From: Bacillota bacterium
GTDB taxonomy: Bacteria > Bacillota > Sulfobacillia > Sulfobacillales > Sulfobacillaceae
Reading direction: 5' to 3'
NCBI GenBank assembly: GCA_021820485.1
Contig: JAKADO010000003.1
Coordinates: forward strand, 1 to 64,000
Length of the DNA: 64,000 nucleotides
The notes under the pieces are model-generated. The model saw only the letters and a program-made list of their open reading frames with translations. It had not been told where the DNA came from and did no database searches. Position numbers and translations under genes: made by a program. Shown piece after piece: positions 39,391 through 47,937 of the stretch. How positions within the stretch are numbered: the stretch's first letter is position 1; the number at the start of each line of letters is the position of its first letter.

Positions 39391-41460
39391 CTACGATGAT
39401 TTTGGTGATTGTCGGCCCATCCGCCGCACCGTGTGATCCAACGCTTCCAGCGTGTGCACCAAGGGCTCCGCCACCGAACGCACCGGCAGGGAAAGGTCGG
39501 ACAGCGACGGCGGGGCGAAATCCGCCAGATCAAATGCCTCCTGACGCCGATGTGACCGGAGCGCTGTCTCGATGCGCTCCAGTTGGACGCTCGAGGCACG
39601 GGCAAGCGCCGCCATTTCGCCGATTTCGCAACGCCCCAGGAGTTCCATGGTCAAAAGCACATCGGCCAATTCGTGCAGTGACTGCAAAAGTCGCAGCGCT
39701 GATATGCGGTTCAAACCGACCCGCGTGGGTTCGCTCAATGCGGACTCGAGGGAGGCCGCCGCCCCCGTACGGGCAAGCCGGGTTTCCCGCCGCCTCATCC
39801 AGGGCGACTCATCATTCACGATAGCATCGAGATAGGCTCTCTCCTTTTCCACCAAGTCCGCCAGCGTCGTGACGGCGTTGTGGCGCTGCCAAGTCGGAAA
39901 GATCACGAATGCCCCCAATGCCAGCAGGCTTCCAATAACGGTGGCGACCAATCGGTCCTCCATGGCCACCATGGGTGCCACCCGCTCGAAGAAGGACAGC
40001 AGCAAGACAATTTCCCCTGTGACCATGACCGAAAAAAGAGTGTAGTTGAAATTCAGGACGGTATACATCGCCATTCCAAAGGCCACCATAGCGACCAATC
40101 CCCAAATTGCATGTCCCGCCGCCAGAATGACCAATCCTGTGGCCAGCACGACCCCCAGCGCCGTTCCCACCACCCGCGCCAGACCACGGCCTATCGTCGA
40201 AAAGAAATCGGCCTTCAAAATGACGAGCGCGGTCAGAGGAACCCAGTACCCGCGCGGAAGCGCCAAGAGATGGGCGACCGCCACGGCTGTGGCCAACGTC
40301 GCCATGATGCGAACGGCGTGCCGAAATGCTGACGAATCCCATGACACATTGCGGGCGATTGTCTCAGCCATATTCCGAACGTGGGGGAGCGTCCACAGTG
40401 CCGGATCGAGGGCGTTCTCCATCGCTCTATCATCCGATCCCACCATGCGTTCCAACGTGTCGGCCAAATGCACGGCGCGCGCCACCACCGCGCGATCCCA
40501 TTCCGTTTCCACCTCGGAATGCAGACGGCCAATAGCTCGCCCCCACTGCTCCAGTTCAGATTTGGCGGCCAGAAAATCCGGGTCTCGAGAGATATCATGA
40601 CCCAAGGCCTTCAACATCTGCGTCAAGCCCTTTGCCAGTTCTGTCCGGTCACGCCCCGGCAGCCGCGAATCACCGAATGCCATAAGACTATACAGTGTCA
40701 CCATGTCGTTCCGAGCGGTATCCAAACGCGCCAGCCACCGCGCAAGCCTCCGCCGCTTGGTCTCCTGAATGGCTGGATCTCCGATGCGGCCTTCAGCCAT
40801 AACCAAAGCTTGGGCCACCTTGAGATCCTGCGTGCGCGTCGGATTCGCCGCATACTGCGCCATGGCCCACACCACCCGCCTCAGGCTTCGTGTGCCATCC
40901 GCCTGGGGCTGCCAGGGCACAACCGCCAACATCAACAACAATTGCAAAGTGCCGCCTGCCAACACCTTCAACCCCAGGCTCCAGGCTCCCGCAGGTGGAA
41001 GGGACAAGCCTGAAAAGACAATCATGGCATTGGTCGCCAACGTGCCAATGGTAGCCAGTTCAGGCGCCACTGCCACAAACATGCCAGCCAATCCGCCGCT
41101 GATTACCAGACACATCACGGCGAGCCAAATCACCCGGCCTGTGAGTCCTCCGACAAACGTGGTGACCGATACCCACACTATCGCCCACAGCATGACCCGC
41201 ATGCGCTTTTGCCAGGTGCCAGACAGCCCGGCGAATCCTGTTACGATAGCTCCCACGGACATCACAATGGCCGTCGGCACCTCATTGAAGAGCAGTCCAC
41301 CGACCAGCGGCAGCATAATGCCCAAGGCATTGCGGACCCCGGCTTGCCAATTCAGTTCGGCCAAATCATGCGCCAAAAAGTCGGCGCTGAGACGACGAAT
41401 CATTGTGCGCCAGATGGCTCCCACGCCCCTTCCCCAACGTCCCGCACGTGCTGAACTCAT
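39391..41460 (-). CDS. FUSC-family membrane protein (aromatic acid exporter-like)
   Basis: This inner-membrane protein of about 689 residues has two hydrophobic blocks of five to six helices (about residues 40-190 and 385-530) separated by a cytoplasmic helical domain. A second helical domain forms the C-terminus. This duplication is typical of the FUSC superfamily, which includes AaeB-like efflux proteins and YccS. The second block has GYWVPLTALVILKADFFSTIGRGLARVVGT, the most conserved FUSC segment. The start is uncertain: ATG 41460 has a weak SD, and ATG 41403 is possible. The frame also extends upstream to 41550 inside the divergent gene. Confidence 0.86.
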   Translation of the reverse strand: MSSARAGRWGRGVGAIWRTMIRRLSADFLAHDLAELNWQAGVRNALGIMLPLVGGLLFNEVPTAIVMSVGAIVTGFAGLSGTWQKRMRVMLWAIVWVSVTTFVGGLTGRVIWLAVMCLVISGGLAGMFVAVAPELATIGTLATNAMIVFSGLSLPPAGAWSLGLKVLAGGTLQLLLMLAVVPWQPQADGTRSLRRVVWAMAQYAANPTRTQDLKVAQALVMAEGRIGDPAIQETKRRRLARWLARLDTARNDMVTLYSLMAFGDSRLPGRDRTELAKGLTQMLKALGHDISRDPDFLAAKSELEQWGRAIGRLHSEVETEWDRAVVARAVHLADTLERMVGSDDRAMENALDPALWTLPHVRNMAETIARNVSWDSSAFRHAVRIMATLATAVAVAHLLALPRGYWVPLTALVILKADFFSTIGRGLARVVGTALGVVLATGLVILAAGHAIWGLVAMVAFGMAMYTVLNFNYTLFSVMVTGEIVLLLSFFERVAPMVAMEDRLVATVIGSLLALGAFVIFPTWQRHNAVTTLADLVEKERAYLDAIVNDESPWMRRRETRLARTGAAASLESALSEPTRVGLNRISALRLLQSLHELADVLLTMELLGRCEIGEMAALARASSVQLERIETALRSHRRQEAFDLADFAPPSLSDLSLPVRSVAEPLVHTLEALDHTVRRMGRQSPKSS

Positions 41461-41519
41461 CTTAGGATTTGCCCGAGGATTTAGTATACAATGTTCGATA
41501 TATGCCTTCGGAGGATGCC

Positions 41520-42548
41520 ATGCCCACGCGCCAACACCGTCGAACGACACACCGTTTTTGGATCTTTCTTCTCATTCTCAGCATCGCTTTCGCGGCATCC
41601 TGGGCTCTAGTTTTCCGCCCCTCCGCTTCCGGACCGCGTCCTCCGCGCGTGGCCAACCGCCCGTCTGCACCGGTATTTGGCCTTAATCCCTGGAAGGTGT
41701 CGCCGGTCCGGCTCCACGAACCCATGATGGGATTGGCGGCCGTATCCACGCCATCCGCGCTCTGGGTATTGGGTGGATTGGTGCAGGACCAGAGCACCAC
41801 CCTCATTCAAAAAGTCACTTGGACAAAGAGCGGCCTCCCGCAATCGCTCCAGGTCGTGTCACCAGGCCTGCCGGTTCCGGTGCACGATGCGGCCGCAGTG
41901 GCTCTGAACGGCCATATTGTCCTGCTCGGCGGTGGCACGTACACGTCCAGCGCTGCCGTGTATTCCCTGCCCGTGCCGGCGATGGCTCCGGCGTCCTCCC
42001 TTGGGTCTCTGCCCGAGCCTCTGTCCGATTTGGCAGCCCAGGTAGATGGCGGGCGCATTCTCGTCGTGGGAGGACACAACGCGGGGGTGCCCTCCAATGT
42101 CATTTGGAGCTATGCACCAGGGCACGCGAGTCGAGTCTGGGCCGACCTCCCGGCTGGCGTACGCTATGCAGCCGCAGCCGCAAGCGCTCATACGCTCTAC
42201 GTAGTGGGCGGGCTCACCGCCACCGGCGTCACCAATCAGGCTATCGCCTTCAATCTCAAGACGCGGAAAATGACGATGCTACCGCCCTATCCCGTCGCCC
42301 TCCAATATGCGGAAGCCATCGTCATTGACCATACGCTGGTGGTTGCGGGCGGGCAAACCGCGGCGGGCTGGACGCGGGCCGTATACTGGTACCAGAGCGC
42401 CAGCCGCACTTGGCGTCAGGCTCCAGACCTACCGTCGCCCGCCGGGTACGGGGCCCTTGTGCCAACGCCGTCTGGCGGCGCCGCTTGGGTGGGTGGACAA
42501 GGTCCGTCTGGCGCCCTCGACACCATTTGGACCATTTCCATGCGTTAG
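41520..42548 (+). CDS. Membrane-anchored kelch-repeat beta-propeller protein
   Basis: This 342-residue protein has one N-terminal helix (about residues 13-31) and then kelch-type repeats. Typical repeat cores are ALWVLGGL, HIVLLGGGTYT, RILVVGGHN, TLYVVGGLT, TLVVAGGQT and AAWVGGQGP, spaced about 45-50 residues apart, which fits a six-bladed propeller outside the membrane. Function is unknown; such propellers bind ligands or proteins. The ATG at 41520 sits behind GGAGG. It ends overlapping the glnA stop by 4 bases, and its start faces the FUSC gene. Confidence 0.83.
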   Translation: MPTRQHRRTTHRFWIFLLILSIAFAASWALVFRPSASGPRPPRVANRPSAPVFGLNPWKVSPVRLHEPMMGLAAVSTPSALWVLGGLVQDQSTTLIQKVTWTKSGLPQSLQVVSPGLPVPVHDAAAVALNGHIVLLGGGTYTSSAAVYSLPVPAMAPASSLGSLPEPLSDLAAQVDGGRILVVGGHNAGVPSNVIWSYAPGHASRVWADLPAGVRYAAAAASAHTLYVVGGLTATGVTNQAIAFNLKTRKMTMLPPYPVALQYAEAIVIDHTLVVAGGQTAAGWTRAVYWYQSASRTWRQAPDLPSPAGYGALVPTPSGGAAWVGGQGPSGALDTIWTISMR

Positions 42549-43867
42549 TACATAGTGAGGTATTGGTCCAATTCCCATTGGTGCACTTCGTGGCGGTAGA
42601 CATCCCACTCCAACCGCTTGGCCTCAATAAACCGCTGGGCAATGTGGTCCCCCAGGGCATCCCACACGACGCTGTCCTCTTCCAGCGCGTTTAAGGCCTC
42701 TTCGAGGCTCTCCGGCAGACGTTCAATGCCGAGTTCGCGCCGCTCTGCCTCATTCATGCGATAGAGATTGCGCGTAATCGGGGCGGACATCTCGTACCGA
42801 TGCTTCAATCCGTCCAACCCCGCCTTAATGGTTACAGCCAAGGCCAGATAAGGGTTGCAGGATGGGTCGGGCGAGCGCAGCTCGATGCGGGTCGCCTCCC
42901 CCCGGGATTTGGGCACCCGAATCATGGGGCTGCGATTGGCAGTGGACCAGGCAATGTAAACCGGCGCTTCGTAGCCGGGCACCAACCGCTTGTAGCTGTT
43001 GATCAATGGGTTGGTGACCGCCGTGAACGCCCGGGCATGCGCCATCAAGCCAGAGATGTAGCGGAGCGCCACCCGGCTCAGACCGTTCGGCTGCTTGGGA
43101 TCCCAGAATGCGTTGCCGTTGGCTTCCATTAACGACTGATGCAGATGCAGCCCGGATCCATTTACGCCGGCGATTGGCTTCGGCATGAAGGTGGCGTGAA
43201 AGCCATGCCGGCGGGCCACCGTACGGGCCACCACCCGGAATGTGACAATCGTGTCCGCGCATCGCAGCGCATCGGTATAGGGAAAGTCAATCTCGTGCTG
43301 GCCCGGCGAGACCTCATGATGCGTGGCCTCAATTTCCACGCCCATTGCTTCCATGGCCAGCACAATATCCCGCCGTGCCTCTTCCCCCAAGTCACTGGGG
43401 GACAAGTCAAAGTATCCTGCCTCGTCCGTGGTCTTTACGGTCGGATGTCCGTCGTGGGAGCGGTCGAACAAGAAAAACTCCGGTTCCGGCCCTACCATGA
43501 TTTGATAGCCCATGTCCTGCGCTTCTTTCAACACGCGCTTCAAGGCGCTGCGCGGGCAACCGGCAAAAGCTGTGCCATCCGGATTCTTGATGTCGCACAA
43601 GAGGCGGGCGGTCACGCCTTGGCTTTCCGTGCCGGGAAAGACCGCAAATGTTTCCGGATCGGGATCAAGGTACATGTCGGATTCCTCAATGCGGACAAAG
43701 CCTTCAATGGAGGATCCGTCAAACATCATGTGGCCGTCCAAAGCCATGGGCAATGACTTCACTGGAATGTCAACGTTTTTGACAATCCCTAAAATATCGG
43801 TGAATTGGAGCCGGACAACTTGCACATGGAGTTCGCGGGCCTTTTTCAGGACATCGTCTTTGGTCAT
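42545..43867 (-). CDS. glnA: Glutamine synthetase, type I-alpha
   Basis: Glutamine synthetase makes glutamine from glutamate, ammonia and ATP. The 440-residue protein is of the GSI-alpha type: it lacks the 25-residue insert and adenylylation site of GSI-beta. Key blocks are MMFDGSSIEGFVRIEESDM, where R59 corresponds to the feedback-inhibition arginine of the Bacillus enzyme, then GPEPEFFLFD, THHEVSPGQHEIDF, NGSGLHLHQSL and RSPMIRVP. The ATG at 43867 behind GAGGTCCCC was chosen to give the usual N-terminus. No glnR or nitrogen operator was identified upstream. Confidence 0.95.
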   Translation of the reverse strand: MTKDDVLKKARELHVQVVRLQFTDILGIVKNVDIPVKSLPMALDGHMMFDGSSIEGFVRIEESDMYLDPDPETFAVFPGTESQGVTARLLCDIKNPDGTAFAGCPRSALKRVLKEAQDMGYQIMVGPEPEFFLFDRSHDGHPTVKTTDEAGYFDLSPSDLGEEARRDIVLAMEAMGVEIEATHHEVSPGQHEIDFPYTDALRCADTIVTFRVVARTVARRHGFHATFMPKPIAGVNGSGLHLHQSLMEANGNAFWDPKQPNGLSRVALRYISGLMAHARAFTAVTNPLINSYKRLVPGYEAPVYIAWSTANRSPMIRVPKSRGEATRIELRSPDPSCNPYLALAVTIKAGLDGLKHRYEMSAPITRNLYRMNEAERRELGIERLPESLEEALNALEEDSVVWDALGDHIAQRFIEAKRLEWDVYRHEVHQWELDQYLTMY

Positions 43868-43999
43868 GGGGACCTCCTCATTCGCTCTTCTTGTCATTCT
43901 AGCAAATGCATCTTCTGGACACGAATGGCAAGCCCGCAATGCGCATAGTTGCCGTTTAATCACCCATGCTAAGAAAAAGTGAAGAGAGGAGGTGCCGCG

Positions 44000-44524
44000 G
44001 TGAAGGATATCTTGACTTTGGTCGCCCGGACAGCGCTTTTATGGGGGATCGCACTGGGTGTGTTCCGCTTAATGGGGAAGCGCACCCTTGGAAAGATGGG
44101 ACCGTTTGACTTTGCGGTGGCTATCATGATTGGCGAATCGGTCGCCATCGGCATGAGCACGCATGAACCGCTGGTCCATGCGGTAGCCGCCACCATTATG
44201 CTGGGACTCTTGCAATGGCTCTTAACCTGGCTCAACCTGCGGTTCCGATGGCTGGAGAAGCTCACGCAAGGAAAGGCCACCGTCGTCATCACCAACGGCA
44301 AAATCGACGAAAAAGCGCTCAAGAACGAGCGCTTCTCGAAACCGGACTTATTCATGGAACTGCGGCAAAACAAAATCTACAAGCTCTCGGATGTTAAAAA
44401 GGCCCGACTCGAGCCTACAGGAAAACTGTCCGTGGAACCTGCCTCTCAATCCAGCAGCCAAAGCCAAGGATCCTCCAGCACCGGGTCGCAAAAAGGCGGA
44501 GGCAAAGCCACCTCGGGAAATTAG
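44000..44524 (+). CDS. DUF421/YetF-type membrane protein with Ser/Gln-rich tail
   Basis: This 174-residue protein has about three N-terminal helices and a small soluble DUF421 domain. Recognisable segments are FRLMGKRTLGKMGPFDFAVAIMIGESVAIGM and VVITNGKIDEKALKNERFSKPDLFMELRQN. YetF-like proteins in Bacillus occur in spore-forming cells and their function is largely open. The last 35 residues are Ser/Gln/Gly-rich, a low-complexity extension that most members lack. The second GTG (44000) follows GGAGGTG with good spacing and was chosen over GTG 43979. Confidence 0.82.
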   Translation: MKDILTLVARTALLWGIALGVFRLMGKRTLGKMGPFDFAVAIMIGESVAIGMSTHEPLVHAVAATIMLGLLQWLLTWLNLRFRWLEKLTQGKATVVITNGKIDEKALKNERFSKPDLFMELRQNKIYKLSDVKKARLEPTGKLSVEPASQSSSQSQGSSSTGSQKGGGKATSGN

Positions 44525-45216
44525 CTGACCCGGACACTCTCGGCGATGGCGCCGAGCCAGTTGCTGTTGCTCGATGGGACCACCATTTGGACTTCCACCC
44601 ATTGATGGTTGGCCCAGCTGATATAGAGGCTCTGGGTCGCCGTGCCCCCGCTGTTGGTGATGCTCGTGCCGAACGTTTGGGGTCCCAGACTTTGAGACGC
44701 CTGGCTTGGCTTTTGGGATACCACTTGCATGACCACACGGTATGGCGTGTTAGGTTTGCCCCACACCCAGCGGGTCGCGGAGGACCCAAGATTGACCGCC
44801 ATGCTGGTAGGCACTCGAAGGCTTAATTGGACGTTTTGGTAGGTTTCCACTTCCGGCGTCCAGTGCGCGGAGGACGGAAGATTGGGCGGGTACGTGGTCG
44901 TGGTTGACACCACAGGCTTAAGATTGGTCCGTTGATGCTTGGCGTGGATTTTCGGGGTTTGCGTGGCCCGCACCGTGGCTGACGTCCCGCTATTTTCGCG
45001 GTGAATGACATACACGGCCAAGACCACCGCCATAGCTCCCGCGACGGCCAATGGCCATTGTGGAAAATGACGGCGCGAAACCTTGGGCTCGCTCGGATGC
45101 GGCGGGACCGCGCTCTTCAGCCGCCGGCCGCAATGAAAGCAAAACTTATCCTCGGCCAACACCGTTTCCCCGCATCCGGGACAGCTTAAGGAGTGCTTCA
45201 CCTGTTTCTCTCCCAT
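44521..45216 (-). CDS. Zinc-ribbon membrane protein of unknown function
   Basis: This 231-residue protein has an N-terminal zinc ribbon with two CxxC pairs (CPGCGETVLAEDKFCFHCGRR), a single helix (about residues 52-72), and an exposed C-terminal domain of about 130 residues rich in beta strands, Ser, Thr and Gln. I do not recognise the outer domain. The HtrA-like protease at 56417-57442 shares the same ribbon-plus-helix layout, so the two proteins may belong to a common membrane-anchoring pattern. It converges on the DUF421 gene with a 4-base overlap. Confidence 0.75.
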   Translation of the reverse strand: MGEKQVKHSLSCPGCGETVLAEDKFCFHCGRRLKSAVPPHPSEPKVSRRHFPQWPLAVAGAMAVVLAVYVIHRENSGTSATVRATQTPKIHAKHQRTNLKPVVSTTTTYPPNLPSSAHWTPEVETYQNVQLSLRVPTSMAVNLGSSATRWVWGKPNTPYRVVMQVVSQKPSQASQSLGPQTFGTSITNSGGTATQSLYISWANHQWVEVQMVVPSSNSNWLGAIAESVRVS

Positions 45217-45318
45217 GGTCATCCCTCCCTGTCACGAGTCCTATTCATTGTATTGTAAACATCTGTGCTGTCGAATGAGATCCTCTAATTGGCATTAACG
45301 TAAACTTTTTCCGAAAAG

Positions 45319-46539
45319 TTACCCGAGATCCCTACTTGATGCGGAGCAATAGGGCAAATATCCGTCCCAGAGAATGCGGCGATACATTGCCGGGTCGGTC
45401 ATCCCTTCGGTATTGATCAACAGCACGCGGGAGTCGGCGTGAAGGCCGAGCGCCTCCCGAATCGCGCCATAATCGGGGTCTTCCATCAGAAGCGACAACA
45501 CCCCCAAGGTCACCGCCCCCGACTCGCCTGCCGTGATGCGGCAATCGCCATCCAATCCTGCCGCATAGATCCGCATGCCGCGGGCAGCCACCACATCGTC
45601 AGAGGCAATAAACCCCGACGCCCAATGCTTCAGAATGTCCCACGCCGCAGGATTGGCCACGCCGCATGCCAACCCCGCCATAATGGTGTCGAGCGGTCCA
45701 TCCGCTGGGTAGAGTCGATCGTCGGCTCGGGCGGCGGATTTGAGAAAGGTGGTGGCGCTGGTTGGCTCTACGATGACCACAGCAGGCGGCTCCGCCCCCC
45801 CGCATTGGGCCAGATAGCCTGTGACGGCGGCGGCAAAGGAGCCGACGCCCGCTTGCAGAAAGACGTGCGTCGGCCGAGCGCCCTGAAGCTTGATGGCCTC
45901 ATCAATCAGTGTCAGATATCCCTGCATGATCCAGCCCGGGATCTCGTCGTAGCCAGGCCACGACGTATCCTGCATCAAGATCCAGCCATGATGACGCGCC
46001 TCCGCGGCCGCCTGCGCCACCGTGCCGTCATAGTCAGTGCCCGTGACGTCCACTTGACCGCCCACGGCCTGCACCGCTCCGATCCGGGCCAGGGCCGTCC
46101 CCTCGGGCATCAGGATGCGGGCGGAATGTCCCAGCCGGCGAGCCGCCCAAGCCACGCCCACGCCATGATTCCCATCAGTCGCAGTCACAAACGTGAGGGG
46201 CGGTGCCGCAACGAGTGTTTTCAACGAGGGGAAATCGAAGGTTGTGGGATGACCGCGCCGCCGAGCCAAATAGCGCCCTATCGCATAGGTCGCTCCAAGC
46301 CCCTTGAAAGCCCGCAGGCCCCACCGGAAGGACTCGTCTTTGACGGCGACCTGGGAAAGGCCCCAGCGCTCAGCCAAGCCCGCCAACTCCCAGAGCGGCG
46401 TCACACCATAGTCGGGCCAAGTTTCATGATAGGATCGCACCGCCTGCGCTAGATCTGGAGTCAATCGCTCCAGGCCCGGAGAAGGACGAAAATCCCGGAG
46501 AACATTGGGCTGCCACACCATGGACCGCACTTTTGTCAT
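45319..46539 (-). CDS. dpaL: Diaminopropionate ammonia-lyase
   Basis: This fold-type II PLP enzyme of about 406 residues cleaves 2,3-diaminopropionate to pyruvate and ammonia. The PLP lysine is in ESFRWGLRAFKGLGATYA. Other family blocks are FVTATDGNHGVGVAWAARRLG, MQDTSWPGYDEIPGWIMQGY, LQAGVGSFAAAVTGYLA and GLACGVANPAAWDIL. The start is unsure: ATG 46539, GTG 46530 and ATG 46521 all lie in a short stretch. It stands alone, without a ygeW/ygeY cluster as in E. coli, so a role in amino acid catabolism or detoxification is inferred. Confidence 0.88.
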   Translation of the reverse strand: MTKVRSMVWQPNVLRDFRPSPGLERLTPDLAQAVRSYHETWPDYGVTPLWELAGLAERWGLSQVAVKDESFRWGLRAFKGLGATYAIGRYLARRRGHPTTFDFPSLKTLVAAPPLTFVTATDGNHGVGVAWAARRLGHSARILMPEGTALARIGAVQAVGGQVDVTGTDYDGTVAQAAAEARHHGWILMQDTSWPGYDEIPGWIMQGYLTLIDEAIKLQGARPTHVFLQAGVGSFAAAVTGYLAQCGGAEPPAVVIVEPTSATTFLKSAARADDRLYPADGPLDTIMAGLACGVANPAAWDILKHWASGFIASDDVVAARGMRIYAAGLDGDCRITAGESGAVTLGVLSLLMEDPDYGAIREALGLHADSRVLLINTEGMTDPAMYRRILWDGYLPYCSASSRDLG

Positions 46540-46649
46540 CCCTTTCGGAGTGAATTGCGAAAAGCGGTGCCCGACCTGCCCATCCAACCCGCACCATTCC
46601 CATCGTATCATCAATCCGAACTACCTGGCGCGGACGGTTCCCTCCATGA

Positions 46650-46681
46650 AAAAGAGCCGGCGCCACCTCGCGCGGGCTCTT
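46650..46681 (-). terminator. Terminator after the coat-protein genes
   Basis: An imperfect GC-rich hairpin with arms AGAGCC at 46654-46659 and GGCTCT at 46676-46681 is followed on the minus strand by TTTTT. It lies about 24 bases past the stop of the CotF-like gene. Confidence 0.8.
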
Positions 46682-46704
46682 TCCGAGGGTTGGCCGTCTC
46701 TTCG

Positions 46705-47004
46705 CTAGTGCACGGCCTGCACGAACTTCAGGTCTTCCTTCAACTGCTCCGTAGGTTCCAAATCCGCATGATACCATCCCTTGTGCTCGGCCATCTTGGC
46801 TAGTTGGCCCTGCGCTTTCAGACAACGCGTCAGCGCCCCTTCAAAAAAGTTGCGGAGCTCGGGGCTGGTGCTTTCCAGGCAAGCGGTGGTCAAGAGCGCC
46901 GCGTCCGCCTTCGCCATCGCCAAAAGGTCCGAGGCGACCATTGCGTCAGACATCGGGGTGTTGGTGCCGGTCGTGCCCGATGCTACATCTTGCAAAACTC
47001 CCAT
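46705..47004 (-). CDS. Spore coat protein, CotF family
   Basis: This 99-residue helical protein matches the CotF family (four-helix, ferritin-like coat proteins). The core reads MSDAMVASDLLAMAKADAALLTTACLES followed by LRNFFEGALTRCLKAQGQLAKMAEHKGWYHA, the characteristic pattern in YraF/CotF proteins. Such proteins are made in the mother cell late in sporulation. It lies 15 bases downstream of a second small coat-like gene, a pairing seen in many spore-formers, and ends at a good terminator. Confidence 0.88.
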   Translation of the reverse strand: MGVLQDVASGTTGTNTPMSDAMVASDLLAMAKADAALLTTACLESTSPELRNFFEGALTRCLKAQGQLAKMAEHKGWYHADLEPTEQLKEDLKFVQAVH

Positions 47005-47019
47005 GATGGAACCTCCTCC

Positions 47020-47226
47020 TTAGGGGGTGATCTTCTGCGCCCAGCTCTCCAATTGCTGGAGCTCCTGTCGCGATGCATTGATCTCTTGCTGCAGGAACCG
47101 ATTGAGCTCAGCGTCCTGCGCGAATGAGTCCATCAGTTGCATCTTGGCTACTCCCACCGCGCGACAATGCAGCACCTCGTGCACATTGATGGTTTCGTGT
47201 GCTGTAAAACCTGTCTTGGTCGCCAT
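47020..47226 (-). CDS. Small CotF-associated coat-like protein
   Basis: This 68-residue helical protein has TAHETINVHEVLHCRAVGVAKMQLMDSFAQDAELNRFLQQEI, which resembles the short partner proteins (YraD/YraG type) encoded beside CotF. The ATG at 47226 follows AAAGGAGGGAG. I saw no clear sigma-E or sigma-K promoter upstream. Assignment rests on the helix pattern and the adjacent cotF-like gene. Confidence 0.78.
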   Translation of the reverse strand: MATKTGFTAHETINVHEVLHCRAVGVAKMQLMDSFAQDAELNRFLQQEINASRQELQQLESWAQKITP

Positions 47227-47340
47227 CCATCTCCCTCCTTTCCGCAAATAACTTGTACCGGCAAACGATCGCGCACACAGGTAATTTCACCCACCATGCA
47301 CCGATGCGATGTTGGTCTTGGTCGGGAAAATCGGGTGGAC

Positions 47341-47369
47341 TTGCCGTGCGGGCCGGCATACGGTAGGCT
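47341..47369 (+). promoter_or_regulatory. Candidate promoter of the flavin reductase gene
   Basis: TTGCCG (47341-47346) and TAGGCT (47364-47369) are separated by 17 bases, 43 bases before the start codon. The -10 is weak, so this is only a candidate sigma-A promoter. Confidence 0.4.
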
Positions 47370-47411
47370 TCGTTTAGGAATATTTGGAAAAACCAGAAGG
47401 AGGAAACACTC

Positions 47412-47894
47412 ATGGATGCAGCCATTAAAAAACAAGCATTGCGTCTTTTCACCTATGGGCTGTACATCGGAACAGCTGGCCACGGCGATGACGTGGCCGC
47501 GGGCACCATCAACTGGGTCTCGCAAGCTTCCTTTCAGCCGCCGTTGGTGATGGCAGGGGTCAAGGCAGATAGTCATCTCCATGCGCTCATCGAGTCGACC
47601 GGACAATTCGCAATTAATGTGTTGAGCGCCGACCAGAAGGGTGTGGCCCAAGATTTCTTTCGTCCCAGCCAGCAGGATGGCCAGAGCTTGAATGGCCACG
47701 CCTTCGAGCCTGGGCCGGCCACGGGGTCGCCGCTGTTGACCGAATTGCCAGCTTGGGTGGAATGTCGCGTGACCGATGCCGTCAAGCGAGGCGACCACAG
47801 CGTCTTTGTCGCAGAGGTCATCGAGGCCGGCGTACGCGATGACGCGGCTAAACCTTTGGACATGTGGGACACTGGTTGGTTCTACGCCGGATAA
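47412..47894 (+). CDS. Flavin reductase-like FMN-binding protein
   Basis: This 160-residue protein belongs to the flavin reductase/HpaC-like split-barrel group. It begins AIKKQALRLFTYGLYIGTAGHGDDVAAGTINWVSQASFQPPLVM, the expected FMN-binding beta pattern. GQFAINVLSADQKGVAQDFF follows. Partners could be flavin-dependent oxygenases or electron carriers; none is adjacent. The ATG follows AGAAGGAGG with normal spacing. It converges on the acyl-ACP reductase-like gene over a shared hairpin. Confidence 0.9.
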   Translation: MDAAIKKQALRLFTYGLYIGTAGHGDDVAAGTINWVSQASFQPPLVMAGVKADSHLHALIESTGQFAINVLSADQKGVAQDFFRPSQQDGQSLNGHAFEPGPATGSPLLTELPAWVECRVTDAVKRGDHSVFVAEVIEAGVRDDAAKPLDMWDTGWFYAG

Positions 47895-47903
47895 AGTAGG
47901 GAA

Positions 47904-47937
47904 AAGCGCATCAGCTATCCTAAGCTGATGCGCTTTG
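47904..47937. terminator. Bidirectional hairpin between convergent genes
   Basis: A near-perfect 14-bp inverted repeat (AAAGCGCATCAGCT at 47904-47917, complement at 47924-47937) is flanked by A and T residues. It follows the flavin reductase stop by 10 bases and also contains the last codons and stop of the acyl-ACP reductase-like gene. It probably terminates the plus-strand gene; for the minus-strand gene it would act within the coding end. Confidence 0.8.
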
